64,000 bases of DNA from Diphasiastrum complanatum (Eukaryota > Streptophyta > Lycopodiopsida > Lycopodiales > Lycopodiaceae). Below are positions 11,807-23,300 of the stretch, piece after piece. Position 1 is the first letter of the stretch; the number at the start of each line of letters is the position of its first letter. The position numbers were made by a program, and so were the translations under genes. The stretch spans positions 38,528,954 through 38,592,953 of the forward strand of contig CM055103.1 of assembly GCA_029204225.1 (NCBI GenBank), written 5' to 3'. The notes under the pieces were generated by a model, which saw nothing but the letters and a program-made list of their open reading frames with translations, did no database searches and was not told where the DNA came from.

Positions 11807-12146
11807 ATAAATCATAAACCATAAAACCGAAGTTATTGAACTAAAACCACAAAGAACAATACTGAATCACGACAATGCTGTGAATAGGATCATCATAATA
11901 TATAATATCGGGCCACATGGCACCAAAAAGGGGTACAATGATGTTCCATGAACGTAATGAAAACTATATAACTAAGGCTCGTCAGAGTCATGGTAGGATA
12001 AATCATCCGAATCTGTGGACTGCAGATCCCATGGGTCCGCAGATGAATCGGAACTGGAGGGAGCCATATGTCGTGGTGTGGCCCTGGCTCTGCTGCGTGC
12101 TCTGGATCCCTGCTGTGTGCACTGGCTCTGGACCACCCCCCTCTCC

Positions 12147-12186
12147 CTGCCTCTACCTCTGCCTCTGCCTCTGCCTCTGCCTCTCT
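12147..12186. repeat. (GCAGAG)n hexanucleotide tract at the transposase C-terminus
   Basis: On the coding (minus) strand the tract encodes alternating Arg-Gln or, in another frame, Arg-Gly. The transposase frame ends inside it at 12153. An overlapping frame runs on through Arg-Gly repeats to 11972 and ends in an acidic tail (DSDDLSYHDSDEP). A length change in this tract could switch which C-terminus is made. Confidence 0.8.
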
Positions 12187-15100
12187 CCCCTCCTCTGGCC
12201 CCCATCTGGCTGCCCCCAAGCCCTGTGTCTACTCCGTCGTGCCTGTGTGTCAGGTGGCCGTAACCCTACGCCCTGGGATGGCCCTACCCACTGTGATGAT
12301 GCCTGGCCGACGACTGCCTGTGATGCTCCACTCCTGTCTACAAAAAGAGTACTCAGCCCCCCCCTCCTAGAACCTCTAGGTCTCCCCCTAGGCCTACGTG
12401 CAGGAATGGCTGGCTCCTCCTCCGTCTCTGCATCAGGGTCCACTAGCAGGTCAGCCAGGTCATCCCCCTGTGCCTCCGCCCACATCTCCTCGTCCTCCTC
12501 TGTATCTCCCTCAACCCACTCCTCCTCCTCCACATAGTGTGCCCCGAGCATCTCTCCACCCTCCGAGACCTCGTCATCTCCCTCCTCAGCCCTCTCCCTC
12601 TGCCTCTCTGTCCTCCTCTGCTGCCGTAAAGCCCGTGCGTCAGCCTGTGCCTGTCTGTAGAGCTCTCTATGGATCTCATCATCCATCTCCTCCTGTGTGG
12701 GTGGTGCTCGAGGAGCAGCAGCTATCGAATCCACCAAGCAAGTGTCGGGGTCCACCTGCAACCAAAAACAATACATTGTTGTTAGGCAGGTATTGTGCAA
12801 CTCACTGCATATTTTGAAAGCAAATCAATTCACCAAAGCATACCAAGAAAAAAGGGGTGATGATGTGACTCACCTCGAGCATCTGACCCTCTCCTCGTGT
12901 GCGCCTCAGCATACGGCCGTTGGTGTTCACAAACACCAACCGCCTACACTGCTCGATGGACAACCTGTTCCTCTTCTGCGTGTGATACAAGGCCCAAGTG
13001 CTCCAATTCCGCTCACAAGCTCCTGCAGAACAGTCCTGTGCAAGGACTCTCTCAGCCAATCGCCTCAGGTCACCTGTGCTGCGCCCGTGGATGCACCACC
13101 ATGTAACGGGCCTCAGCTGATCCTCCCTCCGCCGACTCTGCTCTCCATCGAATGGAAATTGGAAGCGCTCAAATGCGAGCAGCTGGCTTGCAATGTTGGC
13201 CAGCATCGGACCTATTGGCAAAAGGAAAAACATGGCACATGTAAGACCCCTCAAATTCAGACACTACCAATGAGTACAATACTGCAGTAACATTGCTACC
13301 AAATGATTTCTCACACGTACCTGGTCCGGGCCATACGCGCTCCGTGTACTCCACCCATCCCCGGTGCAGCTCCGGATCGTCTCTCTCTCGTGTAGAGCGC
13401 CACAAGGGGTGTAACATGTGGGCTACGGCGTGGATGGGTCGGTGGAAGTAGTCCCATCTGGCCTCCCAGATGCGTGAGATCTCGCGCCTCCTGCAGCAGA
13501 CAAATTACAACAATCACTAAGCCATAACATAAAAGAAACGCATCAGACTCGAGTGAGAAACAACAAACTAGACACTGAAGAGTCATACCTATGCTCGTCC
13601 AAGGCTGACAACAGAATCCCCTCGCCGATGCGCTCCATGAACTCGTAAATGAGACCGAGGGTGCACCCCTCACGGTCTACCAGACGCAGCACTCTGTAAA
13701 TGGGTAGTAGGATCCCACTAATCTCCTCAGCAGCTCTCCAGAACTCGTCGCCGTACACAGTGGACTGGAAAAATGCCGAATGGGGGAGGTCTGTAAAGTC
13801 CCGGAAGGCCACGCTGGAAACCATCCTCCGCAATGCATCCTTCACCACCACCAATCGCTCTAGCACCAAGAAGTAAAACGCAAAGTGTGTGGGTGCGGGC
13901 TTCTTCAGGTTTAGGGTGGAGAAGGTGCGGAACAGGGCCAACACACGCCTCTTCCTGGTGACAAAAGTGACCAGGCGCATGGCCGTAGAAGTGATCTGCA
14001 ACACAAACACCTAGTAAGAAAGTTTAGACAGTAGTTGAGACGTGGTTAGCAGCATCGAAGGAAGAAAGCATAGCAAATAGAACAAACTATACCTCTCTGA
14101 TCCATGGAAGCGCACATAGGTCATGGATGAGCAAGTCTATGCAATGTGCAGCACAGGGTGTCCACACAATGCTGGGGTGCTCCCTCATCATAATCTCGCC
14201 CATCTGCTTGCAGTTCAAGGCGTTGTCGGTGATAACCTGAACCACGTGCTCATCTCCGATGTCAGCAATAACATCTCTAATGACCTTCCATATGAAATCG
14301 GCTGTGATGGCGTCACCACCTCGAGTGGCATCCACGCCACGTAGGAATACTGTGCCAAGCGGGCAAGAAACCAAGACATTGATGACGGATCGCCGACGAA
14401 TGTCGGTCCATCCATCGCTCAGTATCGTGCATCCATACCTGTCACAAAACACCCATTAGCTACATGCAAAAATTACGGCACCAGTAAATCCTAAACACAT
14501 GCAAAGAGATTACAAAGACAAATTACTTACTGCTGCCAAGCTGAGCGAATGGAACTCAACTCCCGCGTGATGGTCTCCTCCTCCTGACAAAGCAACCTGC
14601 CTCGTAGTGCCTCTCGCCTGGGAGGTGTCCATGTAGCATCCACGGCCGCCATCTGTGCACAGAACTCCCTGAACACCCAAGGGTCAGCAACAGCAAAGGC
14701 AATGCCGCACTCGTAAAAGAACTGGCCACACAGTCGAGTGCAACGGGCCTGCTGCTCTCTCTGCCAGCCGCATCGATCAAGGGTCTGCTGCTTGGGCCTA
14801 ACCCCTCTCTGCTGTGTATATGGTGCTCGTGGTCTGGCATGCCCAACGGATGGCTGATCTGTGGGTGTGTCACTCTCTCTGGCAACATCTGCCGAAGCAT
14901 GTGGTGCATCTGCTGCCGAGGAGGAGGGTCGAGAAGCACCCGCTGCTGCTGAACCAACATGCTCATCTGATGGTCCTGCTGCTGCTGCGGATGGAACTGA
15001 AGGTGCTCTACTGGGCCTTGCACCTGAACCATGCTCTGCCCGTGCTGTACTGGGCCCTGCAGCTGTACCATGCTCTGCCCGTGATTTTACTGGGCCCTGC

Positions 15101-15529
15101 ACCTGTACCATGCCCAACCCATGATGTACTACGCCCTGCAGCTATACCATGCCCTGCCCGTGATGTACTAGGCCCAATATCCATGGTAGGCCCTGCCTGT
15201 CTGCCTGTGAGCCCTCCTGCATGCCTACCTGTAGCTGCTCCTGCTGTCTTTCCCTGTCTAGAATCCTATGATGCAGTACCGGGCCCGTACATGGTAGACA
15301 ACCTCTGCAGATCCTCATCAGAAATCCTGGGGCAATCAGATATGCCCAATGTCCGCCCATCTGGCCCTCTGACCCGCAGCAAGTGAGCCCTAACCCTGGT
15401 GAGTGATCCCGTGAAGTGACCACCGCAATGCAAGCATCTCCATCTGCGGGTGCTTGAGCCATGGTGTGTGCCCACATCCCCGTCGGTAAGCTCAACCTCG
15501 GCCCAAAGGCCTCGGTCCCGCACTGGCAT
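12153..15529 (-). CDS. hAT transposase (BED finger, DUF659, dimerisation domain)
   Basis: Exon 1 starts at ATG 15529 and encodes a BED-type zinc finger (CLHCGGHF...RAHLL...DCPRI). Exon 2 ends at 14531 (donor GTAAGT). Later exons join in frame: 14438-14093, 13995-13589, 13490-13321, 13211-12874 and 12755-12153, all GT-AG. The 14438-14093 exon is the DUF659/catalytic region with SDGWTD, VITDNA and TPCAAHCIDLL. The 13211-12874 exon carries the dimerisation domain with TWWCIHG and SAGACERNWSTW. The expected acidic residues and CxxH are therefore visible. The last exon is Glu/Arg-rich. The exon 1-2 junction is unresolved: it falls in a 39-bp minisatellite at 15010-15186 with one 40-bp unit that changes frame. 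Otherwise no stop or frameshift is seen, so the gene may be functional. It should cut and paste DNA with hAT ends. Confidence 0.82.
15010..15186. repeat. 39-bp minisatellite within the transposase gene
   Basis: Units begin near 15010, 15049, 15089, 15128 and 15167 with actgggcc(c/t)tgca or a close variant. Units are 39, 40, 39 and 39 bp plus a partial one. Multiples of 39 keep frame (13 residues, RAEHG-rich on the coding strand), but the 40-bp unit at 15049-15088 does not. Confidence 0.85.
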
Positions 15530-16509
15530 CGTATCAACACGACCCTAAACCTGCAAACAACAAATAATCAGGCAAACGTTCAGTAGAAAAAAAAAATACA
15601 TTGCATTGAACAACATTACCGAGCTCAAATAGAGCTCAAAATACCAGAGCATACATCAGAACGATTCCAGTTCACACATTATATCAAGTGCCAAAGAAGA
15701 ACATGAGATTAGGGCGTGGGATAGAATAATTTCTGTATGAGGGATAACAGGCGACTGACGTTAGCGTCGGAGTCCGTGCAGGCATAAAGGAGTGCAGTGT
15801 GGGCCTAAACCGCGCCCCTAGCAGATGTTTGCACGATGGTCCACGTCTAAACCCTAAAAAGTATGGAATCAAGGCATGAAAATTGAAATTTGTGATACGA
15901 ACGTAGACGGGCGGAACGGAGGTCATAGGAGTCTGTGCAAGCATGTGGAAATGCATTCTAGGCTCAGACATCACCTCACTCGGTTTCCAACAAGCCATTC
16001 TGTGAAAATGGCCAAAATACACAAGCATTTGGAATGTGGTGTTCAAATCTCGCTAGGCGTGTCGTGACGGCTGAAACTGATGCTGTAAAAATCACTGTGG
16101 GCGTGAAGAAAGGTGGTCTAGAGCCAGACTACGCTCGATTTGGTTGCCTACAGCTCAATGTCAACAATTGCAAAAAATCAAGCCTACACTTACCAAATAT
16201 CGAAATTTGGTCGTTTCGCTCTCCACGAAGCTCAGACCCACCCGGCACCGTGCACACCAACTCCGTATCGTCGAGTAGATGTCTGCCAAGTATTCACTTG
16301 CGAAGATTGGACGCCCATGGCTCTCAGAAAAAAAATTTGCCTCCTCCACTACTGGCGCGGTTCTGTGCGCGAGGAGGCCGAAAATCGGGTTTTTTTTTTT
16401 TTTTTTTTTTTTTGCGATTCTGTCCACGATTCGCTGCAACGAATCGCGATTCGCAGAATTGCGATTCCCGAATCGCGAAGCTGGCGAATCGCGATTCGTT
16501 GCAACTATG

Positions 16510-16517
16510 GTTTGAAG
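16510..16517. repeat. Right 8-bp target-site duplication of the hAT element
   Basis: GTTTGAAG directly follows the right terminal inverted repeat and is identical to 11286-11293. Confidence 0.9.
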
Positions 16518-17009
16518 TCATTCACGAGTTGAAAATATGTAACCTTTTCTTGGCTTCTATTTTCTTGAAATTCTACAAATACTCGATTGCCTTGGCTTGT
16601 CTTTTATTGATGGGTCCTGGCTTTGTTAGTCTCATTCTAAGGGGTCTATAGGTGTGATTACTTTCATAAAGAATTGACAATTGCCATGCGTGACAATATT
16701 CCCTTGCTTTGAAATTCACACCCGTCTTTCTTTTATGCATAATTGAGACCTTTCACAGCAGTTTGGTTTGTGAAATATAGATTTGTGTTGAGTTTATAAA
16801 TAGATCATGCCACTTATTCACAAAGGAGGGGCAAAAAAGGACTTGTTCCTGCTTTGCAAATAAGAGGTCTTTGAGTTGAAATCCATCCTTTATTTGCAAG
16901 TTGGGGCAAAAACAAGCCCCGCCTATGATTTTCAAATTAGAGGTTTTTTAAAATTAGCCTCTTATTTGTAAAAGACTGTCGTAGAGGGAGGAGGGAGTGG
17001 GAGTTCCCT

Positions 17010-17150
17010 TTATTGCAAATTGAGGGAGGGTATTTACTTGCCTTTTACTAGCAAAGCATAGGTAGAAAAAAGCTCACTTTTATTTGCAAATTGAGGGTGG
17101 GTTTTTACTTGCTTTTTACAAGCAAAGCATAGGTAGAAAAAAGCTCACTG
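17010..17150. repeat. 71-bp tandem duplication
   Basis: Two units share tt(a)tttgcaaattgaggg, tttacttgc and gcaaagcataggtagaaaaa (17051 and 17122). Related but shorter tttgcaa-type words occur just upstream between 16850 and 16970. Confidence 0.75.
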
Positions 17151-17769
17151 TTTTTGTTTATCAAATTAGAGGCAATTTTTTTTATCGGTTGCTTTTCCTT
17201 CTCATCCTTCATTTGCAAACGGAAGTAGGAAAAGTTCTACATTTTATTATCATAAAACAGACGAGATTACATCCATTGATTAAAATAAGTGTTTTGAATT
17301 TGACAAACCAATAACTATTTCTAAAAAAATATTTACAAGATAAAATATAAAATACCAAAATAAATTCTAACATGTATTTATACCATAATCAAATGTTTTT
17401 TACACCTAATGAACTTTTTTGCAAGATAAAAAATTACTAAAACAAATTTCAGGATGTATCATGTCAAATTTTAAATTATATTATTCAATATTTAGTAAAA
17501 ATAAATGCTCTTAAAAGATGATACAAGTTCATAACATGCAAAATTTGTAAATAGTATCATGCATATTATTGCAAATCTCTTATATACATTTGATTTTATC
17601 ATTCAATATAAGATATTACATATATAAGTTTAAATTACTAGATTTTTTTATTATGTACTTTTGTGCAAATAACACAAGCATATCATGTTAAAAGAAAAGC
17701 TATTTTGACACATTTGAGAACCAAATTCTGAGTGACAACATTATTTCGGAATATTTATTTCAACCAACC

Positions 17770-17960
17770 AACATAGTAAGCCGACGTGCCAAGTAAAACA
17801 ACTAAAAAGAAAATTTACAGCCTTTAAAGATAGCACGCCGACGTGCTATATGAAATGAGAATTTTATTTTTGCAACCAACCAAGATAACATGCCGACGTG
17901 CTATATGAAATGAGAAGATTTTTGTGCAGCCAACCCAGATAACACGCTGACGTGCTATTT
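17770..17960. repeat. 55-bp tandem array with GCCGACGTGC core
   Basis: The core gccgacgtgctatatgaaat starts at 17837 and 17892, and a variant gctgacgtgctatttgga at 17946 (spacing 55 and 54). A partial unit with gccgacgtgcca lies near 17780. Each unit also carries a caaccaacc word. The first core forms a small inverted repeat (AGCACG..CGTGCT). Confidence 0.8.
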
Positions 17961-18189
17961 GGATTGGTTGCACAAAAAAAAAAAAATTCCAACATGCTGT
18001 TTGGGTTGGTTGCAAAAAAAAAAAATTAATTTGAATTTTATTTTAACTTAGTGGGATCTTTAACTATGTACCAAACCACATTCTTAATAATAAACATTGA
18101 AGTAGTAGCATAAAAAGGGTGGCACACTAGGTGCTATCTTTTTGTTGAATGATGGCAAAAAGAAACTCACAAAACTCGCAAAAAATTTA

Positions 18190-18610
18190 CTCGCAAAATG
18201 TCAAGGCTCGTATCATGGCTTTTCAGCAAGCAAGATACTATTTCACTATCATCAATTGAATCTGAGTACAAGGCCTTGACATCAACATGCAAGGTCTTAT
18301 GGCTCAGAAAGGCTTTTGGTGGAGCTTCAAGTCATGGAGTCTGAGAAAGTTCCATGGATATATTGTGACAACCAATCAGCACAATTACTTGCCACTAATC
18401 CTACATTCCAACAAGCATATCGAGATTACTCATCATTTTGTGAGGGAGAAGGTGCAAGCTAAAAAGATTAAATTCCATCATGTGCCATCATCGGATTGCT
18501 TAGCTAATTTGCTTACTAAATCCTTGCGTAAGGATTCTGTTGTTAAGCCAAGATCATTGAGGAGTGTGATAAATGACAATTCTAGCTTGGTTTGTAAAAT
18601 AATTTTTTGA
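18190..18610 (+). pseudogene. Ty1/copia RNase H relic
   Basis: Read across frames, the segment shows copia RNase H words in the right order: a SLSSIESEYKAL-like start, WLRKAFG, a CDNQSAQLLATNPTF segment, then in another frame NKHIEITHHFVREKV and LANLLTKSLRKD. A frameshift separates NPTF from NKHIEI and a stop breaks the first part. No LTR, primer site or other pol domain accompanies it, so it is an isolated 3' fragment of a retroelement. Confidence 0.8.
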
Positions 18611-20275
18611 TGTACATTGTAATTCACACATGAGAAACCAAATTGCCACTAGCCTAGGTAGGTTAGATCTCAATCATAGGGATTAGTTAGGTTAGTTGGT
18701 CATGATTCCTAAATTATAGGACCAAACTCCTCAAATCAAAGAGGTAGATGAGTAACCTAACTACTAAGTTGGCAAACCTAAACCTACTAACACATGCTGC
18801 CAACAAAAAGTATGATCCATATCATACTTTGATTTGATCATTCCATTGAGGCAAGATTAAAATTTGAGAGCTTTTTGACTATCTCGAGTTTTTCCCTCAT
18901 TTGTGTGTTGATCTTATGATGCAATTGTAAAATAAAATTGATTAGGATAATTCTCTATACAATTACCAATAATCTCCACAAAAATAGACACCATCCTTAA
19001 AATGGTGGAATCGGTTTGCATCCATCACGCTGATCTCATGCCCCATCGTTCTGAAATGATCTTTCTGGCATTGTGGTAGTCACAGCACATGCCAAGATTC
19101 TTCTTGATGAGGATAGTGTCCCAGGAGGCATGCTGATTAGCCCAAAAGCAAGGCCAGCTCCTCGCTGTGTTTGCACAAAGCAATCTCCTCTTCATCATCC
19201 AGCACAAATCTCAAATCAAGTATACACCCATTAGAAAAGAACCAATCATATCTGTAGTGACATAAAGAAAACATACTCCATTCTCCATTCCCATCAATTT
19301 CCTCACTCTCATAGGCATGCTCATAAGCCTCGTAATCAATGTTATCATCTTAAATGTTGTTTTGCACCATAATCATGTCGTCTTTTAAGTTCCTCAAGAT
19401 CATAGAATTGATTCATGGGCTCCTATTGATCTCCAGTTCCACATTGCATCTTGTGTTGCTCATCCACACTTATCGTACAGACTAGTCTTCAGTTTCAAAT
19501 TGGAATTGACCTTGACTTGACCTTGACCTTGACATTCATCGTCGTTGGACTCTAGTTCATCTTGACCATCGAATGATTCAATTGCATCATTTGCAAACCA
19601 ACCTTCCATGACTTGTTCATTTAGATCATCGTATTGTTGGTCGTCATTGAAATTTTTAGATTAGTGGTCTAGTAGAAAATCGTCTTGAAACTTATAAGTT
19701 TCATCAGCAGATTCATCACCTTGGTCATAATCTTTAGTGTAATCTTCACTTTATCCCAACGGCCTTCCATGACATTATTAGAACTATCTTCGCAATGTGA
19801 GTGGTTGTGATCTTCTTGTTCATAATTCCAATCCATTGGAATATTAGGGATTCCATTGGATCAGCTTTTGTGAGTAGCACCCTCCAATTGCTATGCTTTT
19901 ATGTCCATTTTTGGCGGCCGAGAACTTCGATTTTGTGAGGAGCTTAAACTCTCGTTCCAACACTTTCTTGATCGCTATTTCGCGCTATCCACCCCAAACG
20001 GCCAGGTTTCAATCTATGCGACAGATCAAGGCTTACAATGTCACCATCCTTGCAGCTCGCGGCTAACAGCAGCCACAGGTCGCGCATCAACCCAACTAGA
20101 AACAGGCCTTCGGATTCATGCTTCAATTTCAGAATGTGCACAACAGCAGCAGGAGTTGTGTCTCCACAGCCGTTTCTTCCATATCACCCACAAACAACAA
20201 GACACAATTGAGTTTTGCGAACAAAATACAGAAATTGTGCGTTTTGTATCCAGCACTGCACTTTTTCTTTTGTGA
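18611..20275. other. Intergenic and 5' flank of PDF-PPR copy 2
   Basis: No gene is supported. A short simple stretch of ttgacc words lies near 19505-19535. From about 20255 the sequence (cttttgtgattggaagtc and onward) aligns with the leaders of the other two PDF-PPR loci, marking the 5' edge of the duplicated unit. Confidence 0.5.
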
Positions 20276-20314
20276 TTGGAAGTCATCCCAAGCAGAAACC
20301 AAAGCTCAGCCTGC

Positions 20315-23300
20315 ATGGCATTAACAACACCAATAGCAATGGCAATCGCAGGAGGAGGCCTTTGTTGCAGCCCTAATGATCGGTGTTGTCATCATCACGT
20401 CTTCTGTTTTGATCATTCTCCTATTCCTTATCAATCTCTAACCCTTTTCTGCCCCCGTCTCATCCTCGGAGCCTCAAAGGAATACGTGCTCTCATTTTCT
20501 TCTACTTCCCTCACTTGTCCTCCTACTAGCGCTCGACCTCGGATGGCCATGGGGCGAGGAATCCGGATGGCAAGTAGCTTGGAGGAGGACCGTGAGAGTT
20601 TGGCTTTGCTTTGTTTTCTTTGATGTTGCTACTTCTCCTTTTTCTTCTTCTTGTGAATTTAAACTTGTTATCCGTGATAGAATTAGGACTAATTCCCCTG
20701 GCTGCGTGTGTTTATGTTACTCTGTTGTTTTGATGTGCCGCTGCTGATGGGTTGGCTATGTATGGATAGGATCGCAGACCAAGCAGCCAGAATAGAAGGG
20801 CTTTGGAAGCAGTTCTTTCGCGATCCTTCGCAGTGGTGGGACAAAAGGTTTGATAAGGTAGATTTGCTCTTTTTTGGGTTTTTAAAAGAATTACATTCAG
20901 TGAGTGACATTCCGTGTGGCAGGATGCTTTAGATCATGGCTCTCATGAGCTTTGCTTGATGCCCGCTTGGGTTGCACAGGGAGGTCCGGAAGCCCCCGAT
21001 TTCGAACACAAAACTACTGGGAAGGCGTTATGGATGAATGATAGGTTTAGGCCCTCTTGGCTACAAGCAAAGCTTGCTACTCTCTACTCAGCACAATTTG
21101 CTTTCAACCTTCACACCTGTATTACACTCAACTCGCGTTTCCCAATCACTTTGACCGACCTCTTAAACCCTAAACCCAGGCCAGCCCAACCCATTAAATG
21201 ACTCTGATCTTCTTAATCTCGCTTTGTCACGCAGGCCAAGCATCTTTGAAAACAACGCAACTTTGGGAGGAGTTCTTCTCAGATCCTTCGCAGTGGTGGG
21301 ACAATAGGAGTGATAAGAAGGTGAAACTGCTGGTATGAGAATCCCATGGAATTCATACATTCACGTTTCAATTCATTCAAGCGCTATAATGGACTAGTGC
21401 TTTGGCTGCTTAGATTTGTGTAATAGGTCTTGCAGTTGGTGGTCCAAGGTCTAGCCATGCTTTGATGATTGCAAATCTATTCTATTCCAAATTCCAACAT
21501 CTGTGATCAATTCTAGTACCTTGTCAGAGGCCGTCTACTCTATTCCCAGATTTGTGATCATTCTAGTAGGTTTGTTGGAACCTATGGCTCCTGAGGTTGC
21601 GTGCTCATATCTCTTTTCAGAAAAATCCGAAGTTTCCCGACTTCACACATAAGACCAGAAAGGAGGCATTATGGATTGAAAATCGGTTGAATCCTCCCTG
21701 GGTTCATGCCAAGCTAGCTGCCATGGTACAATGTCAAGAACAGGGGCAATCTGGTTTTTCAACACCTGAAGTCTCCGGTATGTTTCTGTATTTGCCATGC
21801 TCTCTTTTATTTGCCAGCCTTGGCTGGCTGAGAGGAGAGATGAATTTCCAGAGATGTTGAAAGCTACATCTACATTCCTTATTCATGTTTTGCCAAAGTT
21901 CCGATGCATGGCATACAGGCAGAGTAGTGAGGATGGAACAGCTCTGGCAGGAATTTTTCTCGGATCCATCGCAGTGGTGGGACAACAGATTTACTAAGGT
22001 GTGGTTACCCATCTTAAGCCCATTCAATATGACTTGTAAATTCAGGCTGTGAGTATGGGCTTGGACTTATTCAGATTTAAGTTATTTTGGCTAATCACTT
22101 TTGAGTTGAAAAGTTTTAATTGGTGCTAGGGTTATGTGTATGAGGCTGATCTGTTTTGGTAGTCATCTATCTGTGATCTGTGTACTGTTATGCAGAAAAG
22201 TCCAAAATACCCGGACTTTAAACATAAAAGGACACTTGAGGGCCTATGGGTGGATGGTTGGCTGAACCCCTCCTGGGTTAAAGCAAAGATCGCCACTATG
22301 GCTTTGGATATACAATTTATGGAGGGATTGAGATCACGGTATTTTCTTGATCTGATTGTGGAATGTGGATCTGGAGGCTATGGTCTGACAATACGTCTTC
22401 TTTGTTATCGGTCATTTAAAATCGACACTAGCTCAAATTTCCTATGAATCATATGAATCATGCAGGGTCCCCAACTCCTTTTGCAATGGTGATAAGGTGA
22501 GCAAACTCTGTCAGGAGGAACGATTAAAAGAGGGACTACATATGTTGAAGCTTATGGTCCACCAAACTAATAAAGTTCCAATCAGCATCTATGTTTGCCT
22601 TTTGAAGGGGTGTGCCAGAGGGAAAGCCCTGGAGGAGGGCAAAGAAGTGCATGCCCTTATAGTCCACAGTAAACTTGATTCAAACATTTTCTTAGCAAAC
22701 AACCTTGTTGACATGTACTCCAAGTGTGGCAGTGTGTCGGATGCACACAAAGTATTCAGCACAATGCCCCAACACAACGTGTTTTCATGGACTGCTATCA
22801 TCTCAGCATATGCTGATAGCGGACAAGGTGTGGAAGCTATCAATATGTTTCAGGAAATGCAAGAGACAGGCATAGCGCCAGACAAGGTTGCATTTGTTGT
22901 TGTCCTAAAAGTGTGCGCCAGAATTACAGCCCTGGAACAGGGCAAGCAGCTTCACTCTGACATCATAAGAAGAGGCTTTGAGTCGGATTTGATTGTAGCG
23001 AACACCCTTGTTGACATGTATGCAAAATGCGGATGCACAGAGGACGCCCGTGAACTGTTCAACAACATGGGCGAACGAGATGTGGTTTCGTGGAATGTGA
23101 TGATTGCGGGATATGCACAGAATGGGCTCGGCAAGGAGGCTCTTGCGCTGTATGAGCAAATGAAGCAGGAAGGTGTGCATCCAGACAATGTGACGTTTGT
23201 TGTGCTCCTAAAAGCATGTGCCAGCATTGCATCCCTGGAACAGGGCAAGCAGCTCCACTTGCAAATCATAAAGAGAGGCTTTGAGTCAGATGTGAGTGTA

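Larger units (their letters stand above)
11294..16509 (-). mobile_element. hAT-superfamily DNA transposon, 5.2 kb, apparently complete
   Basis: The left end reads CATAGTTGCAccg and the reverse complement of the right end reads CATAGTTGCAacg, a terminal inverted repeat of about 13 bp with 12 matches. The A at position 2 and G at position 5 fit hAT ends. Exact 8-bp duplications flank it. The outer 100 bases at each end are packed with aatcgcgattc words in both orientations (11304-11370 and 16437-16498), a subterminal array like those that bind hAT transposases. A multi-exon transposase is read leftward from 15529. Internal simple repeats are a CT/CA tract at 11727-11805 and a T run at 16390-16413. 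The element sits about 90 bp past the conserved 3' block of PDF-PPR copy 1. Confidence 0.9.
16518..18180. other. AT-rich intergenic DNA with tandem repeats
   Basis: No coding region is supported. Short Leu/Phe-rich frames are what AT-rich DNA gives by chance. Two small tandem arrays (near 17010-17150 and 17770-17960) are listed separately. Confidence 0.6.

Noticed and set aside
11506-11808. 100-codon minus-strand frame with Cys-Val and Arg-Glu runs
   Set aside because: It is a translation of the CT/CA microsatellite.
12398-12817. Proline-rich plus-strand frame inside the hAT element
   Set aside because: It is the complement of the Glu/Arg-rich transposase C-terminal exon. Composition and position are explained by the minus-strand gene.
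14814-15386. 190-codon plus-strand frame over the minisatellite
   Set aside because: It is a shadow of the transposase N-terminal region, kept open by the 39-bp repeats.
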